The notes under the pieces: model-generated
Seen by the model: only the letters and a program-made list of their open reading frames with translations
What the model was told of the DNA's origin: nothing
Databases searched by the model: none
Program-made: the position numbers and the translations under genes
Origin: Pyrocephalus nanus
Taxonomy: Eukaryota; Chordata; Aves; Passeriformes; Tyrannidae
Direction of reading: 5' to 3'
Length of the DNA stretch: 64,000 bases
Assembly (NCBI GenBank): GCA_038380795.1
Contig: CM076267.1
Span: 10,957,501-11,021,500, forward strand
Part shown: positions 61,401-64,000 of the stretch, piece after piece
Layout of the letters: each line of letters begins with the position of its first letter
Numbering within the stretch: the first letter of the stretch is position 1

Positions 61401-62544
61401 GCTTTAACTCTCAACATTTTATGCAGTGCTAATGAAACACACAGGGATGGGCAGGACTGACTTAGTCAGATCCTTATCTGATTTCTTACTTCTTACTGAT
61501 GGCCAGGAGATGACCCATTAGACAGCAATAATGTCAATAGTCCTGCTCGACTCTCTTTGTCAATATCCTCATACCATCTCCCACAGACAGCTTAGAAGAA
61601 CACACAGCCTTTTAATTACTCAAACACCATCTCAAAGTCTTCTGGGATTTTATCAGGTGCAACACAGATTAGGCAGATTCATTCACTTCTTCCAGCCCTG
61701 AAAGAAAAACCCTATAAAAAAGTTCAAGTGAAGAGTCAAGGAGGCTGATGTCTTTTAATTGCACATCCCTGTAGCAGTTCAGCCACTTGCTCAATACAAA
61801 ACCACCTCATTAAAATCATCCTCAGGATGGTTTATTTCCAGGTGTTCTCTGGGTAACCCCTGTGGGTCAGGCTTCACCAGAAAATAACCTTTTCCTTCTG
61901 ATGAAAATTATTTCCAGTAAAGTGAAAGTTTCACTGCTGAACACAGAACCGGAAATCAGCTCCCAGCAAAGTATTTATTAAAAATACCCATTCTTGTGAA
62001 CCCTATTGAGTCCCACAAACTGAGGCCATTTGGCAAGTTAATAACATTGGCAATTGCCACCCTTATGAACCATTAAAAGGCAGCATTTCCCCCCTACTAC
62101 TTCCCATTGCTGCTGAAAGTCTTATTTTTTAAGAATGCTTACTAACTTGTGTTTTGACAAAAGTAGGAACTGAATGAACTTGCTCAGTGCTGCATGACTG
62201 ATCTCAAAACATAATGCCCTCCCCCCATTATATGGACCTGTAATGACTGGTCTATTATATATCTAATTCCTTTCTGACACAATTGATTTATTTGTAGTTT
62301 CTCTGGAAGCCGCAATCTCAACCAAAAAATGACATGAATGTGTTTTCATGTGTTGGTCTCTCATTCTTATAACTCACAAGTGGACATCTTGTGCTTCTGT
62401 GCAAGAATTAGTAGTTGGTGTTAGTAAGCCTTTCCTATGTCAAGAAAATCAGAACTTGATGAAAAAAAATCAACAAATAAAACCCCCACAGCCTTAGGAC
62501 AGTGTATTTCAAAGTCCAGTACTACTGTTCCTAAAAATACAGCA

Positions 62545-63130
62545 TTGCTGTGGTTGGAGGGCACTTCTGGAGATCCACCTCCCCTGCTCAAAGCAGGATC
62601 AATCCCAGCAGACCGCCCAGCACTGTGTCCAGTTGGGTTTTGAGTATCTCCCAAGGATGGAGACTCCTGGGTCAATCTATTCCAGTGTTCAACCACCACC
62701 ACAGCAAAAACCCCACCACTTCCTTTAAATGTCTAAGCAAACTTTCCTATGTTTTAATTTGTGCCCATTGCCTCTTGTCCTGTTCCTGGGCACTGCAGAG
62801 AAGAGTCTGGCTCTCTCTTCTTACCCCCACATTAGGTACTCAACGCACACTGGTAAGATCTTCCCGAGCCTCCTCTTCTTTAGGCTGAACAGTTCCTGCT
62901 CTCTCAGCTTCTCCTCACCTATGTCAGATGCTCCAGATCCTTAATCACTATCGTGGCCCTTCACTGGATTTACTCCAATATGTCAATGTTCCTCCAGTAC
63001 TGGGGAGCCCAGAACTGGACACAGCAATCCAACTGTGTCTCACCAGTGCTGAGTAGAGGGGAAGGATCAGATGCCTTGAGCTGCTGGTGAAGCTCTGTGT
63101 AATGCAACTGAGGACATCCAGCTATGAAGT
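62545..63130 (-). mobile_element. CR1 LINE fragment, about 0.6 kb
   Basis: The longest clear CR1 of the window, reverse orientation: AGGGCACTTCTGGAGATCCA, TTGGGTTTTGAGTATCTCCC, TTGTGCCCATTGCCTCTTGT, GAGCCTCCTCTTCTTTAGGC, GGGGAGCCCAGAACTGGACA and CAGTGCTGAGTAGAGGGGAA. This covers the 3' end and the end of ORF2; frames are broken. It lies in the presumed PDIA5 intron. Confidence 0.9.
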
Positions 63131-64000
63131 CTGCATCCCTCGCTCTGAACTGTTTCTACAACAGCACAAAAGACCCAGTATAAATTTGAGGGAGTGTTTA
63201 GCTAAGGCTTGATGGTCACATCACCAAAGTATGACATCAAAAAGGTATATTAAATCCCAGAGATGAACAAGGTGGAAGAGGGAACCATGAGAGTTTTTAG
63301 TTAGACAATGGAATGGCCATTAATTTGGTACGGGTCTGGGCACTGGCTTGCCAAGAAATTCTATGTAGGATTCCAAGGGCTTCTCCACACAGAAGTTTGG
63401 CTTAAAAACACAGTACACTCACAAAGAACTATCTGCATTTCCCCAGTTCATTCATAAGTGCTCATGTAGCTTCAATCATTCCTTTTCTCCCTTAATTTCA
63501 GTTTGAGTAATGCAGCAAAAACATCTCCAACTATGAAGACATGTTATTTACTGGAACTTCGTTACCCTTTGTGATTCTGACAACTAATCACAACCAACTG
63601 CTTCTATTTTGCAGTTTTCAGTGCTATAGTAGAAGGTTACAATTTAATGCATTGACAAAGTCAAATCTCAATTATCTGGGATAACAGAGTGGAAAGAGCA
63701 CATGAAAGTAAAAATGCAGATAAAACACCTTCAGATAAGCTGTAGGAACAGTGAGGATGTTAGAGAAAGAAGGAAGGAAAGTCAGTGCGCTGATCCCAGA
63801 AGAAGCATCAACGCAAACTTGTCGTCCCAGGATTCCAGGCTTTAATGCTGTGAGTCCTCAAACAAGCTCTGGATGTAGAGCACAGACAAGCACCTAATCC
63901 ACTTCTGGCTGTGGCTGGTTCAGCCCTGCAGTCTAACTAGGCTGGATCTGTTCTTGTCCACTTGGCTCACTTCCTGATATGGTCCATAGCTTCTCAAATC

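Larger units (their letters stand above)
51459..64000 (-). other. PDIA5: Presumed PDIA5 intron running off the window
   Basis: The exon at 51388-51458 begins mid-codon, so an upstream exon must exist. I looked for the minus-strand reading ...MFYAP with a donor inside a Trp codon and did not find it, so this stretch is taken as intron. It contains a MIR-like relic, a purine tract and a 0.6-kb CR1. Confidence 0.7.

Noticed and set aside
62421..62944. Several open frames around 62.4-62.9 kb
   Set aside because: They are translations of a CR1 copy, mostly antisense to its own reading frame.
1..64000. CRISPR arrays, bacterial-type operons, tRNA or rRNA genes, intact retrovirus
   Set aside because: None seen; the repeats do not have CRISPR structure, and no cloverleaf, rRNA or paired LTR was recognised by eye.

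Overview
This is a window of vertebrate nuclear DNA, most likely from a bird. It is AT-rich and intron-rich, with one CpG island, and its genes are split by GT-AG introns. The interspersed repeats are mainly CR1-type LINE fragments, with a few old MIR-like SINE relics. Both genes I can support are on the minus strand.

Layout from left to right. Positions 1-6140 are non-coding, beyond the 3' end of SEC22A. Positions 6272-20336 hold the complete coding sequence of SEC22A in six coding exons (927 nt with the stop, 308 residues). Two non-coding 5' exons are proposed at about 21807-21870 and in the CpG island ending at 25411. The island (about 24950-25620) is the promoter. It holds a close match to the ZNF143/Staf consensus and GC boxes, and lies between two CR1 3' ends of the same orientation. 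Positions 25700-39000 are intergenic: old CR1 and MIR relics plus unique sequence. Positions 39172-51458 hold the last three coding exons of PDIA5, encoding the C-terminal part of its last thioredoxin domain (CPHC active site) and a C-terminal KDEL. The next upstream PDIA5 exon is not found and probably lies beyond 64000, so 51459-64000 is read as PDIA5 intron, with a long CR1 copy near the right end.

The order PDIA5 then SEC22A, tandem and in the same orientation, matches the mammalian arrangement as I know it (PDIA5-SEC22A-ADCY5). Both products belong to the early secretory pathway: PDIA5 is a lumenal ER disulfide isomerase, and SEC22A is a longin-domain multi-pass membrane protein of ER-Golgi trafficking. 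They are neighbours, not an operon.

I found no exotic system. The points most worth a second look are the KDEL ending of PDIA5 (human PDIA5 ends KEEL), a possible 13-codon upstream ORF in the SEC22A leader that crosses a splice junction, the ZNF143-like promoter site, the CR1 copies tight against both sides of the promoter island, and MIR-like and ancient CR1 relics in the intergenic DNA.
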